Assembly (NCBI GenBank): GCA_015056085.1
Contig: SVHA01000014.1
Span: 1-42,413, forward strand
DNA from: Clostridiales bacterium
GTDB lineage: Bacteria; Bacillota; Clostridia; Christensenellales; Aristaeellaceae
Length of the DNA stretch: 42,413 bases
Reading direction: 5' to 3'
Made by a program: the position numbers and the translations under genes. The notes under the pieces were generated by a model, which ran no database searches, was not told where the DNA came from, and saw only the letters and a list, made by a program, of their open reading frames with translations. Below are positions 7,558 through 14,728 of this stretch, piece by piece. Numbering within the stretch: the first letter of the stretch is position 1; every line of letters begins with the position of its first letter.

Positions 7558-8133
7558 TTGCTGCATCAGATGACCGCCCGCACCCTGAGCCAGTTGACGC
7601 TGGGTGCAGGCGTTTTTTTATCCGATTTTCCCCTCACCGCCACTTCCCTGGAACAACTGCGGGAACAGGTGGCCCAGGCCATCCAGGACCCGCAGAAATA
7701 CCTGGGACAGACCACCGGCAAGGGGGAATTCCGCTGCGTACCGCAGATTCGTTCCCTGGGGGAGGCCGGTCAGCGCACCCCCACCCCCTGGGACACCCTC
7801 GTCGACGGCTGGACCGTGACCCTTTCCGGCACCCTGACTTCTTCAGGCGCAGAATCTTTCCTGCGCCTGCTGCCCGGCTGGGAGGAAGAAACCGCCGGGC
7901 GCATCACCACCCTGACCTGCCCGGGGTGCGTGCCCTTCCCCATGAAGGATGTGTGCTGGGTGGGAGACACCTCCGCCGGGCTGGCATGCATCCATCTGCA
8001 TCAGGCGCTGCATCTCAAAGGCGCTGCGCTGACGCTGATGGATCAGGGCGCCGCGACCCTCCCCTTTTCCTTTCAGGTCCGCCACATGGGCACGGATTTG
8101 CCCCTGCCTGTGACGGTGGCCTTCTTTTCCTGA
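7558..8133 (+). CDS. Major tail (tube) protein
   Basis: A 191-residue protein with a TTG start preceded by AAAGGAGG. It is beta-rich throughout, including WDTLVDGWTVTLSGTLTS, the type of strand/loop seen in tail-tube subunits of the lambda gpV/SPP1 gp17 fold. It is the last gene before the point where tail chaperones and the tape-measure gene would be expected; instead there are only about 90 bp before the distal tail gene. Function is by position and size. Confidence 0.6.
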   Translation: MLHQMTARTLSQLTLGAGVFLSDFPLTATSLEQLREQVAQAIQDPQKYLGQTTGKGEFRCVPQIRSLGEAGQRTPTPWDTLVDGWTVTLSGTLTSSGAESFLRLLPGWEEETAGRITTLTCPGCVPFPMKDVCWVGDTSAGLACIHLHQALHLKGAALTLMDQGAATLPFSFQVRHMGTDLPLPVTVAFFS

Positions 8134-8147
8134 CAGGAGGTGCCGGA

Positions 8148-8225
8148 TTGAACCCGATTTTCCCCATGGCTGCCCTCCGGCAGCATGAATTCCCCCATCC
8201 CCTGACAAGGAGGCGCATGGCATGA
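8148..8225 (+). CDS. 25-residue open frame where tail chaperone/tape measure should be
   Basis: A TTG codon with AGGAGG upstream opens a 25-residue frame (MNPIFPMAALRQHEFPHPLT, then RRRMA). Its last codons contain the AAGGAGG site of the next gene, and its stop overlaps that gene's ATG (ATGA). It may be a coupling leader peptide or the scar of a deletion joining the start of a chaperone gene to the end of the tape-measure gene. No homology is recognisable; whether it is translated is uncertain. Confidence 0.4.
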   Translation: MNPIFPMAALRQHEFPHPLTRRRMA

Positions 8226-8995
8226 GAACGCAATTTGCCGTCTGGCTGGACGGCATCGGCCTGCAGGACCTGGATCCCCGCATCTATGTGACGGATGTGG
8301 AGGAAGCCCCGCTGCAAACGAAGCAGCACCTCCACCCCCGGCTGAGCAGCGGCGGGATGTTTGCCTCCCCTGCCCTGCGCCAGAAACTGACCGTCACCGT
8401 TCACTTTCTGATTCACGAGTCCGACCCCATCCGCCGCAAGCGCCTGCTGATGCAGGTATCCGCCTGGGCGCAACGGGGCAGCACCCTCACGGTGAGCGAC
8501 AGGCCCCATCAGCAGCTCCATGTGCAGGCGGAAACCCTGCCCGCCATGGCGTCCTCCCTGAAATGGACGGACCCGCTGTCTTTGACCTTCGCTGCCTGCG
8601 CCTACCCTTGGTGGGAAGAAATCGTCCCGGTATCTCTCACCCTCCTAAGCGGCGAAACGGCGGCGATGCACCTGCCGGGCACGTCGGCCCATGTGCCTGT
8701 CAGCGTGAATGCTGTCAATACTTCCGGCGGAACCATCAGCAGCCTGACCCTCACCTGCGGCGAGACGACCCTCACGCTGGAAGGCCTCGCCTGGGCAAAC
8801 GGCGAGGAACTGCTCATCGGCCCGGACAGCCTTGGCCTGATGACCATGACCGTGGGCGGTCGGAATGCAGCCTCCTGTCGCACGCCCCAAAGCAGCGACT
8901 GGCTGCTGATTCCCTGCGGTGCTCCGGCGACCATCAGCGTTTCCTGTGAAAGGAACGTTGCCGTGACCGTATCTGCAAAGGGGGCATGGGTATGA
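8222..8995 (+). CDS. Distal tail protein (Dit-like)
   Basis: A 257-residue protein. The N-terminal half (IGLQDLDPRIYVTDVEE ... RQKLTVTVHFLIHESDP) has the pattern of Dit/phage-tail-component proteins that form the hub at the end of the tube. The C-terminal half is a beta-sandwich of the galectin/carbohydrate-binding type common in Dit (HVPVSVNAVNTSGGTI). Position before the Tal-like gene agrees. It overlaps the next gene by four bases (ATGA). Confidence 0.75.
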   Translation: MRTQFAVWLDGIGLQDLDPRIYVTDVEEAPLQTKQHLHPRLSSGGMFASPALRQKLTVTVHFLIHESDPIRRKRLLMQVSAWAQRGSTLTVSDRPHQQLHVQAETLPAMASSLKWTDPLSLTFAACAYPWWEEIVPVSLTLLSGETAAMHLPGTSAHVPVSVNAVNTSGGTISSLTLTCGETTLTLEGLAWANGEELLIGPDSLGLMTMTVGGRNAASCRTPQSSDWLLIPCGAPATISVSCERNVAVTVSAKGAWV

Positions 8996-10995
8996 TGCGT
9001 TTGCCCCGGCTGCTGGACGGGCAGATGAACGAAATCGCCCGCCTGCAGCCCTCCTCCCTGCAGATAAACCTGACCCTCAGCGGCCTGTCCACCGCAGTGA
9101 TGACGCTGCCTGACACGAATGTGCTGATATCCCTGAGGCAATTCGTGGAACTGTACACCTCAGACGGCAGCGCCGGCATCTTCCGTATCAGCGGTGTTGA
9201 AGCCGGGCCGGAATCAGGCGTCAAAATCACCATGCAGCACGGCCTTTGCACCCTGTCTGATCACCTGATGCCCGGGGAAGGCAGCGCCTTTTCCACCGCC
9301 GAAAACATTCTCTCGCAGATGCTGGACCTTCAGGGGGATAACGCCCTGTGGCGCCTGGGGGACGCCGCTGACACCGGGGACATCCACTGGTCCTGGGACA
9401 GCAGCAACCTGCTGGTCTCCCTGTTTGACCTGATGGAGGAACTGCCCGGTTACTTCCTGAAGTGGGATCAGTCGTCCCTGCCCTGGAAGCTGCACCTGAT
9501 GTCCCCCGAAAACGACGATGACCTGTGCGAAGCGAGGCTGTCCCGCAACGTCACAGGGCTGTCCATTCACCGGGATGATTCCGCCCTGTGCACCCGGCTG
9601 TATGTGGGGGATTATCCCACCCCCATCGATGCGGACACGCAAAGCGCCTGGGGCGTCATCAGCCGCAGAGTGACCCTGCGGGAAGAACTCACCTATGCCC
9701 AGCAGGAAACCCTCGCCCGGGCCTGGCTGGAAGCCCACAAGCATCCCCGCCTGACCGTCACCATTGATGCAGCCGCCCTTTCTTCCCTGACGGGCTGTCC
9801 GCTGGACGAATTTTCTCCCGGCAGGATGTGCCGTGTCTGCCTGCCGGAAGAGGGCGTTTCGCTGACCCAGCGCATCGTCGCCCTGAAGTACCCTGACCTC
9901 GTGTCCGACCCCCACAAGGTGCAGGTGGTTTTGTGTAACGACGCCCCAAACCCCGGTGCTTCCCTGTCGGGGCTGGAAGTCACCGCCGCCGTGTTCCGCC
10001 AGAAGGTACGCAAGCGCCTCAAATACTGCACTGATCGAATCGACGTGGTCACCGACACCCTCACTCTGCAAGCGGAATCGCTGGACGCCGTCATCGACGA
10101 AATGTCCGTCCAGTCCAACGACATCTCCATCCTCACCAGAGACCTCGACCTGCAGGCGAAGGAGATTTCCACCCAGGCGGAACGGATTGACACTGTGGCG
10201 GAAGATGTTTCCACACAAGCGCAGCGCATCACAACGCAGGCCCAGCGGATTGACACCGTGGCCGAGGACATCAGCACCCAGGCCAATCGCATCACGACAG
10301 AAGCCGGGCGCATTGACACGCTGACCAATAACCTGAACACCCAGGCCGGGAAGATCAACACCCAAGCCGGGCGCATCACCACGCTGACCAACAACCTGAA
10401 CACCCAGGCCGGAAAGATCAACACCCAAGCCGGACAGATCACCACGCTGACCAACAATTTGTCCACGCAGGCAGGACGGATTGATACGCTGGCGGAGGAC
10501 ATCAGCACCCAGGCAGAGCGAATCGACACCCTTGCCAATGACGTATCTGTTCATGCGCAGAATCTGACGGCCATCACCGACACGCTGACGCTGCACACAA
10601 GCACGCTGGATCTGAAGGCGGACAAGGTGACGCTGGACGCCAACATCACTGCGGTGGGCAAGTTTTTCACCGGTGAAACCAAGGCGGAAGTCATCAGGGC
10701 CAGTACCATCAACACCGAGGACCTGTGGGTGACCAATGACTCCCATTTTGCCTTGCTGACGGCGGATACCTTCGTGGTTTCCGGCACCGTGGTGGTGGGA
10801 GACATCGATGTGACGTGGAAAGAGGTTTCCGCCATCACGGGCATTACCATGCCCTCCTACAGCGTGCAGACGTCCACCATCAATTACATCAACACCAGCG
10901 GACAGGCAGCCTCGAAAACGGTGGTCACCGGCATCAGCCGTGACAGCACCGGCGGTCTGACCCGCACGACCCTCAAATATCTGGGAGGCAACTGA
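8992..10995 (+). CDS. Tail-associated (Tal-like) protein with coiled-coil fibre
   Basis: A 667-residue protein. Residues ~1-340 are the gp27-like hub/tail-associated region (beta-rich, with FVELYTSDGSAGIFRISG and FSPGRMCRVCLPEEG). Residues ~384-523 are an almost perfect seven-residue repeat (TQAGRID-TLTNNLN-TQAGKIN style), predicting a long parallel trimeric coiled coil. The C-terminus (GETKAEVIRASTINTEDLWV ... RTTLKYLGGN) is a beta-rich tip. I prefer the ATG at 8992: it overlaps the Dit stop (ATGA), and AAAGGGGG is correctly spaced for it but too close to the in-frame ATG at 8986. The role would be tail tip, cell contact and penetration. The DNA of the coil contains 63-bp tandem repeats. Confidence 0.8.
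   Translation: MMRLPRLLDGQMNEIARLQPSSLQINLTLSGLSTAVMTLPDTNVLISLRQFVELYTSDGSAGIFRISGVEAGPESGVKITMQHGLCTLSDHLMPGEGSAFSTAENILSQMLDLQGDNALWRLGDAADTGDIHWSWDSSNLLVSLFDLMEELPGYFLKWDQSSLPWKLHLMSPENDDDLCEARLSRNVTGLSIHRDDSALCTRLYVGDYPTPIDADTQSAWGVISRRVTLREELTYAQQETLARAWLEAHKHPRLTVTIDAAALSSLTGCPLDEFSPGRMCRVCLPEEGVSLTQRIVALKYPDLVSDPHKVQVVLCNDAPNPGASLSGLEVTAAVFRQKVRKRLKYCTDRIDVVTDTLTLQAESLDAVIDEMSVQSNDISILTRDLDLQAKEISTQAERIDTVAEDVSTQAQRITTQAQRIDTVAEDISTQANRITTEAGRIDTLTNNLNTQAGKINTQAGRITTLTNNLNTQAGKINTQAGQITTLTNNLSTQAGRIDTLAEDISTQAERIDTLANDVSVHAQNLTAITDTLTLHTSTLDLKADKVTLDANITAVGKFFTGETKAEVIRASTINTEDLWVTNDSHFALLTADTFVVSGTVVVGDIDVTWKEVSAITGITMPSYSVQTSTINYINTSGQAASKTVVTGISRDSTGGLTRTTLKYLGGN
10321..10461 (+). 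repeat. 63-bp tandem repeat in the tail fibre coding region
   Basis: Unit 1 at 10321-10383 and unit 2 at 10384-10446 differ at only a few positions; a partial third begins at 10447 (CTGACCAACAAT). Each unit encodes three seven-residue coiled-coil repeats, so unit gain or loss changes fibre length by 21 residues without a frameshift. Confidence 0.85.
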
Positions 10996-10997
10996 CC

Positions 10998-11159
10998 ATG
11001 ACTGAATCCATGCTCGTAACCCTCAAGGCCATGCGCCGCACCCTCAATCAGGTGGAAGTGTGCGGCGAACACAACCTGAACTGCCTGCTGGCGTCCATTC
11101 AGGCGCTGGAAAAACTCATCAGCGAAGGGGAACTGCCCCAGGAGGTGAACCATGACTGA
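10998..11159 (+). CDS. Small phage tail-module protein (53 aa)
   Basis: A 53-residue, mostly helical protein that starts MTESMLVTLKAMRRTLNQVE and ends PQEVNHD. It lies two bases after the Tal-like gene and overlaps the next gene by eight bases. Its last codons carry that gene's AGGAGGTGA site, so the frame is under coupling constraint. Comparable short helical proteins occur at this place in many Firmicutes prophages, but I know no function for them. The internal pattern (VEVCGEHNLNCLLASIQALEKLI) suggests an amphipathic helix. Confidence 0.7.
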   Translation: MTESMLVTLKAMRRTLNQVEVCGEHNLNCLLASIQALEKLISEGELPQEVNHD

Positions 11160-11535
11160 ACTGACCCCCACCTGCCTCACCTTTGAAACAGAGATGACCA
11201 GCGGCCTGTCGCTGCAGATCATCCGGACGCTGTTTCTTCAGGGCGATCAGCAGGCCCACCAGCTGAAGGTGAACCTCACAAATGACGGCGAGCCCTGCGA
11301 CCTGGCGGGCTGCACCGTTTCCGGGCTGATGCAGCGCTCGGACGGCACCACCCTGCCCATGACCGGCGAGGTTTCCGGCGGCGCTGCCTGCCTGACGCTC
11401 CCCGCCCAGGCCTACGCCGTGCCGGGCCGCTTCCTGCTGAGTATGCAGGTGGCCAAGGGCGCCATGACCTGCACCGTGCTGCTGGCGGAAGGCGCCGTCA
11501 CTGCCACCCGCACCGCCTGTGTGCTGGGAGAATAA
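11152..11535 (+). CDS. Baseplate upper protein-like (BppU N-terminal type)
   Basis: A 127-residue beta-rich protein. The pattern QGDQQAHQLKVNLTNDGEPCDLAGCTVSGLMQRSDG resembles the Ig-like N-terminal domain of BppU/DUF2479 proteins, which attach receptor-binding parts to the baseplate. No receptor-binding extension is present, so it may be a stand-alone adaptor. AGGAGGTGAACC precedes the ATG. Family assignment is moderate. Confidence 0.6.
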   Translation: MTELTPTCLTFETEMTSGLSLQIIRTLFLQGDQQAHQLKVNLTNDGEPCDLAGCTVSGLMQRSDGTTLPMTGEVSGGAACLTLPAQAYAVPGRFLLSMQVAKGAMTCTVLLAEGAVTATRTACVLGE

Positions 11536-11604
11536 CCCCATGACACACAGGACGTCCACCATTCATCTGATGTACTGAGAAGGAAAAGAAAGGAGGAATG
11601 TGCC

Positions 11605-12360
11605 GTGAGCACTGTATCCCTGTCCGCATGGCTTCAGGCGCTGGACCAGATCGAAGCCTCGGCGCCCACGTATCGCCTGGGCGGCGACGGCTCCGACGGC
11701 ACCTGCGACTGCATCGGGCTGTTGATCGGCGGGCTGAAAAGAAACGGCGTCACCTGGCCGGGCATCCACGGCAGCAACTGGGCCGCCCGCAATGTGATCA
11801 GGGCCCTGTCGCCCATCACCGGCAGCGATGACCTCGCCGTGGGCGATGTGGTTTTCAAGGCCCGGTCTCCCGGTGATGTGGGCTACAGCCTACCTGACCG
11901 ATATGCCGATCACCCCGACCGGCTGGATTATTATCACGTGGGCGTGGTGAGACAGGTTTCGCCCCTGGAAATCATGCACTGCACCACCCCCGGCATCCGG
12001 CGGGATACCCGCCTGGGCGCCTGGGCGTGGAAGGGCCGCCTCACGCTGATTCAGCAGGAGGACGCCTCTCCCCTGCGCCATGCCCTTGTCACCGCTGCCA
12101 CCGGCTCCACCGTCAACCTGCGCCGCACGCCCGATGGCGCACTGGTGGTGCGTGTGCCCGTGGGCGAAACGGTGACCCTTCACGAAACCAGCGGCATCTG
12201 GAGCCGCATCACCTGGCACACCCATTCCGGGTGGATGAAAACCGCTTTCCTGTCCCCTGAAGAGGAAGTGCAGGAAACCCCGCTGACGCTGACGGCCCTT
12301 CAGGAGCGCATCGCCCGGCTGGAAAACCGGGTGACGGCGCTGGAGGAGGCGTCCGGCTGA
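11605..12360 (+). CDS. NlpC/P60 endolysin with SH3 domain
   Basis: A 251-residue protein with a GTG start and AAAGGAGG upstream. The catalytic domain has the NlpC/P60 cysteine in CDCIGLLIGG (about residue 35) and the histidine in YYHVGVV (about residue 113). An SH3_3 domain follows (~165-220, STVNLRRTPDGALVVRVPVGE), then a short coiled coil (LQERIARLENRVTALEE). Such proteins cut the gamma-D-Glu-diamino acid bond of peptidoglycan; here it is the phage lysis enzyme, next to holin genes. It has no signal peptide, so export needs the holin. Its stop overlaps the next start (TGATG). Confidence 0.9.
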   Translation: MSTVSLSAWLQALDQIEASAPTYRLGGDGSDGTCDCIGLLIGGLKRNGVTWPGIHGSNWAARNVIRALSPITGSDDLAVGDVVFKARSPGDVGYSLPDRYADHPDRLDYYHVGVVRQVSPLEIMHCTTPGIRRDTRLGAWAWKGRLTLIQQEDASPLRHALVTAATGSTVNLRRTPDGALVVRVPVGETVTLHETSGIWSRITWHTHSGWMKTAFLSPEEEVQETPLTLTALQERIARLENRVTALEEASG

Positions 12361-12578
12361 TGTCATCCGACCTGATCGTAGCCGTTGTTTCCGGCGTATG
12401 CACGCTGCTGGGCAGTTGTCTGGGCGTGATTGCCTCGTCCCGCCTGACCCAGTATCGCATCCGCCGCCTGGAAGAAACCGTCAGCCGGCACAACCAGCTC
12501 ATCGAGCGCACTTATCGCCTGGAAGGCCAGATGTCCGAAGTGCAGCATGATCTGCGGGACCTGAAAAGCCGCCGCTGA
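12360..12578 (+). CDS. XhlA-like/holin-associated membrane protein
   Basis: A 72-residue protein with one membrane segment at residues ~5-27 (IVAVVSGVCTLLGSCLGVIA) and a charged coiled-coil tail (RIRRLEETVSRHNQLIERTY ... EVQHDLRDLKSRR). Single-span proteins with a coiled tail beside endolysin and holin are typical of XhlA-type lysis accessories. It is coupled to the endolysin gene by a TGATG overlap. Confidence 0.7.
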   Translation: MSSDLIVAVVSGVCTLLGSCLGVIASSRLTQYRIRRLEETVSRHNQLIERTYRLEGQMSEVQHDLRDLKSRR

Positions 12579-12604
12579 CGAAACATCACAAAAAGGAGTT
12601 GCCC

Positions 12605-12835
12605 ATGAATATCAACTGGAAAATCCGCATGAAAAACAAGGTATGGCTGACGGCGCTTTTCTCCGCCGCCGTGTCCTTTGTGTTTGACCTGCTGGCGCTG
12701 TTTGACATTGCGCCGGCGCTGACCCAGGAGGGCGTGATGAGCGCCCTGTCCGCCCTGCTGACGCTGCTGACTGCCCTGGGCGTGGTGATCGACCCCACCA
12801 CTCCCGGCGTACAAGACGTTTCGCAAAAGTGCTGA
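12605..12835 (+). CDS. Phi LC3-family holin
   Basis: A 76-residue protein. The N-terminal INWKIRMKNKVWLTALF, two hydrophobic segments (~13-37 and ~47-65) and the DPTTPG motif near the end are the hallmarks of the phi LC3 holin family. AAGGAG six bases upstream selects the ATG at 12605. The family consensus normally continues with a LSDS-like tail; here the reading ends VQDVSQKC inside a hairpin repeat (12821-12849), so the C-terminus looks replaced. It is the last phage gene of the block. Confidence 0.88.
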   Translation: MNINWKIRMKNKVWLTALFSAAVSFVFDLLALFDIAPALTQEGVMSALSALLTLLTALGVVIDPTTPGVQDVSQKC

Positions 12836-12908
12836 AGGCATTTTTGCGAGTTTTGCACTCCGTCACTGTCAGGAAGCGATTTCTGACGAAATCGCACGAA
12901 AACTGACG
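12821..12908. repeat. Extragenic palindromic element at the phage block edge
   Basis: Hairpin 1: arms 12821-12832 and 12838-12849 pair over 12 bp (one G-T) with loop TGAAG and include the holin stop codon. Hairpin 2: GCGATTTC-tgac-GAAATCGC at 12876-12895 is perfect. Flanking CGTCA (12861) and TGACG (12904) could close it. No T-run follows either hairpin, so they are not simple terminators. A short GGGGC-TTT-GCCCC hairpin comes next at about 12913-12925. Probably a dispersed repeat of this genome. Confidence 0.65.
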
Positions 12909-13019
12909 CACAGGGGCTTTGCCCCGTTTCATCGCCCCGATGAGGCTCGTCAGTATTCGATTGGAAGTCTGCCGGCAGCGAGTTCCTGCACTGAATGCCC
13001 GACCTGATTTACACACCCC

Positions 13020-13053
13020 GCCCCCTGCATCCCCGATGCGGGGGGCTTTTTTG
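13020..13053 (+). terminator. Rho-independent terminator after the phage block
   Basis: Stem CCCCCTGCAT (13021-13030) with ATGCGGGGGG (13036-13045), extended by G13020-C13046, then a T6 run. It would end any transcription coming through the lysis genes and separates the block from mnmE. Confidence 0.88.
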
Positions 13054-13087
13054 TGTTTTGGGTACTCCCTCTGAATGTGCGAAGGGC

Positions 13088-13116
13088 TTGCCTGTTCCCC
13101 CAAAAGGCAGTATAAT
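13088..13116 (+). promoter_or_regulatory. mnmE promoter
   Basis: TTGCCT (13088-13093), 17-bp spacer, TATAAT (13111-13116), about 70 bp before the mnmE start. Confidence 0.75.
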
Positions 13117-13187
13117 GTTGCCATACGCAGGCGCTTTCCAGCCTGACGCCGAAGAAACCAGCCCATCTGCTGGCAAAAGGAAGAACC

Positions 13188-14540
13188 ATGATGAAGAACG
13201 ACACCATCGCCGCCATCGCCACCGCCCCGGGACAGGGAGGCGTGTCCATTGTGCGCCTCAGCGGCCCCGAGGCAGAACGCATCCTGATGGCCCTGTTCCA
13301 CCCCGCCGGGAAAGTCACCGCCCTGCAAAGCCATCTGCTGACCTACGGCTTTGTGTCCGACGGCCCCCGCCGCCTGGACGAATGCATGGCGGTCATCATG
13401 CGGGCGCCCCGCAGTTACACCCGGGAGGATGTGGCGGAAATCCAGCTCCACGGCGGCGGATATATCGCCCAGCAGCTGCTGGAACTCTGCCTGAAAAACG
13501 GCGCACGGTTGGCCGACCCCGGTGAATTCACCCGCCGTGCCTTCCTCAACGGGCGGATTGATTTAAGTCAGGCCGAGGCGGTCATGGCGCTGATTTCCGC
13601 CAGAGGCGAGCAGTCCCATCAGGCAGCCATGCGGCAACTCTCCGGCGGCGTGTCCGCTTTCATCCGCAAGGCCGCCGACGACCTGTACACCATCCAGGCC
13701 GGCGCCGCCGCCTGCATTGACTACCCCGAAGAAATCAGCGAGGAAGAATCCGCCGCCGACCTCCTCCCCCGCATCACCGCTCTGGCGGATAGCCTTGAAA
13801 GCGCCTGCGACGAGCGCTCCGTGCGGATTTTGTCCTCCGGCTTGCGCACCGCCCTGTGCGGACAGCCCAATGTGGGCAAGTCCAGCCTGCTCAACGCCCT
13901 TTTGGGCGAGGACAGGGCCATCGTGACGCCCATTCCCGGCACCACCCGGGACATGGTGACCGGCGAAATGACCCTGGGCGGCAGCGTGATTCACCTCACG
14001 GACACCGCCGGGCTGCACGACACCGACGACCCGGTGGAGCAGCTGGGCGTTGCCCGTGCCCGCCGGGCAATGGAGGAATCCGACGTGGTGCTGGCGGTGT
14101 TTGACGTCTCCCGGCCCCTTTCCGGCAGCGACCGCACCCTGCTCAACAGCCTTTCCGGGCGTGTGTGCGCCGTGGTGCTGAACAAATCAGACCTGACGCC
14201 GGTGCTTTCCCCGGCAGATTTTGCCGATGTGCTGCCCGATGTGGAAGTGTTCACCGTTTCCGCCGCCGAGCCTGCCACCCTTGCGTCGCTGAAGGACTTC
14301 CTGGCCCAGCAGGCCGCCGTGTCCGACCATCTGGCGCTGACCCAGCCCCGGCATCTGGAAGCCGCCCGCCGTGCCGCCGCCCACCTGCGGCAGGCCGCCG
14401 AAACCCTTTCCGCCTACACGGTGGATTTGTGCGCCATTGACCTGCAGGCCGCCCAGAGCGCACTGGCGGAAATCACCGGCGACGACGTGGAAGAGCGCCT
14501 GCTGGACCGGGTGTTTGAAACCTTCTGCGTGGGCAAGTAA
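13188..14540 (+). CDS. mnmE: tRNA modification GTPase MnmE
   Basis: A 450-residue protein that with MnmG installs the carboxymethylaminomethyl group on U34 of certain tRNAs. The N-terminal tetrahydrofolate-binding domain starts TIAAIATAPGQGGVSIVRLSG. The G domain has G1 GQPNVGKSS (~225), the GTTRD switch I (~250), DTAGL (G3) and NKSD (G4). It ends in the conserved CVGK, so it is full length. ATGATG starts are both possible (13188/13191); AAAAGGAAG precedes them. The gene stands alone here, away from the usual oriC cluster (rnpA-yidC-jag-mnmE-mnmG), with its own promoter and terminator. Confidence 0.97.
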   Translation: MMKNDTIAAIATAPGQGGVSIVRLSGPEAERILMALFHPAGKVTALQSHLLTYGFVSDGPRRLDECMAVIMRAPRSYTREDVAEIQLHGGGYIAQQLLELCLKNGARLADPGEFTRRAFLNGRIDLSQAEAVMALISARGEQSHQAAMRQLSGGVSAFIRKAADDLYTIQAGAAACIDYPEEISEEESAADLLPRITALADSLESACDERSVRILSSGLRTALCGQPNVGKSSLLNALLGEDRAIVTPIPGTTRDMVTGEMTLGGSVIHLTDTAGLHDTDDPVEQLGVARARRAMEESDVVLAVFDVSRPLSGSDRTLLNSLSGRVCAVVLNKSDLTPVLSPADFADVLPDVEVFTVSAAEPATLASLKDFLAQQAAVSDHLALTQPRHLEAARRAAAHLRQAAETLSAYTVDLCAIDLQAAQSALAEITGDDVEERLLDRVFETFCVGK

Positions 14541-14562
14541 CCTCCCCTGCTGACAAAAATGT

Positions 14563-14594
14563 GCCCCTCTTTCGCAAGGAAGAGGGGCGTTTTG
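14563..14594 (+). terminator. mnmE terminator
   Basis: Stem GCCCCTCTT (14563-14571) with AAGAGGGGC (14580-14588), followed by GTTTTG. Confidence 0.85.
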
Positions 14595-14616
14595 TGCTGA
14601 TTTTAGATACGCCGAC

Positions 14617-14652
14617 ACAAAAAATCCCCCGACCTGTGAAGGTTGGGGGATT
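14617..14652 (-). terminator. Terminator of the beta-helix protein gene
   Basis: Arms 14623-14635 and 14640-14652 pair over 13 bp (one G-T) with loop of four. On the minus strand it is followed by a T6 run (14622-14617). It lies about 75 bp past the stop of the leftward gene. Confidence 0.85.
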
Positions 14653-14728
14653 GTGTTTTGGGAGATTACTTGAATGCAGGCTGGACAGACCAGCAGCCCG
14701 GTAGGGTTGTGGGCAGAAACCATCCTGA

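Noticed and set aside
9214-10746. A 510-codon antisense frame under the tail-tip gene, rich in GLGVDLxGLGVQVV repeats
   Set aside because: The repeats mirror the heptad repeats of the true gene on the plus strand; no start signals.
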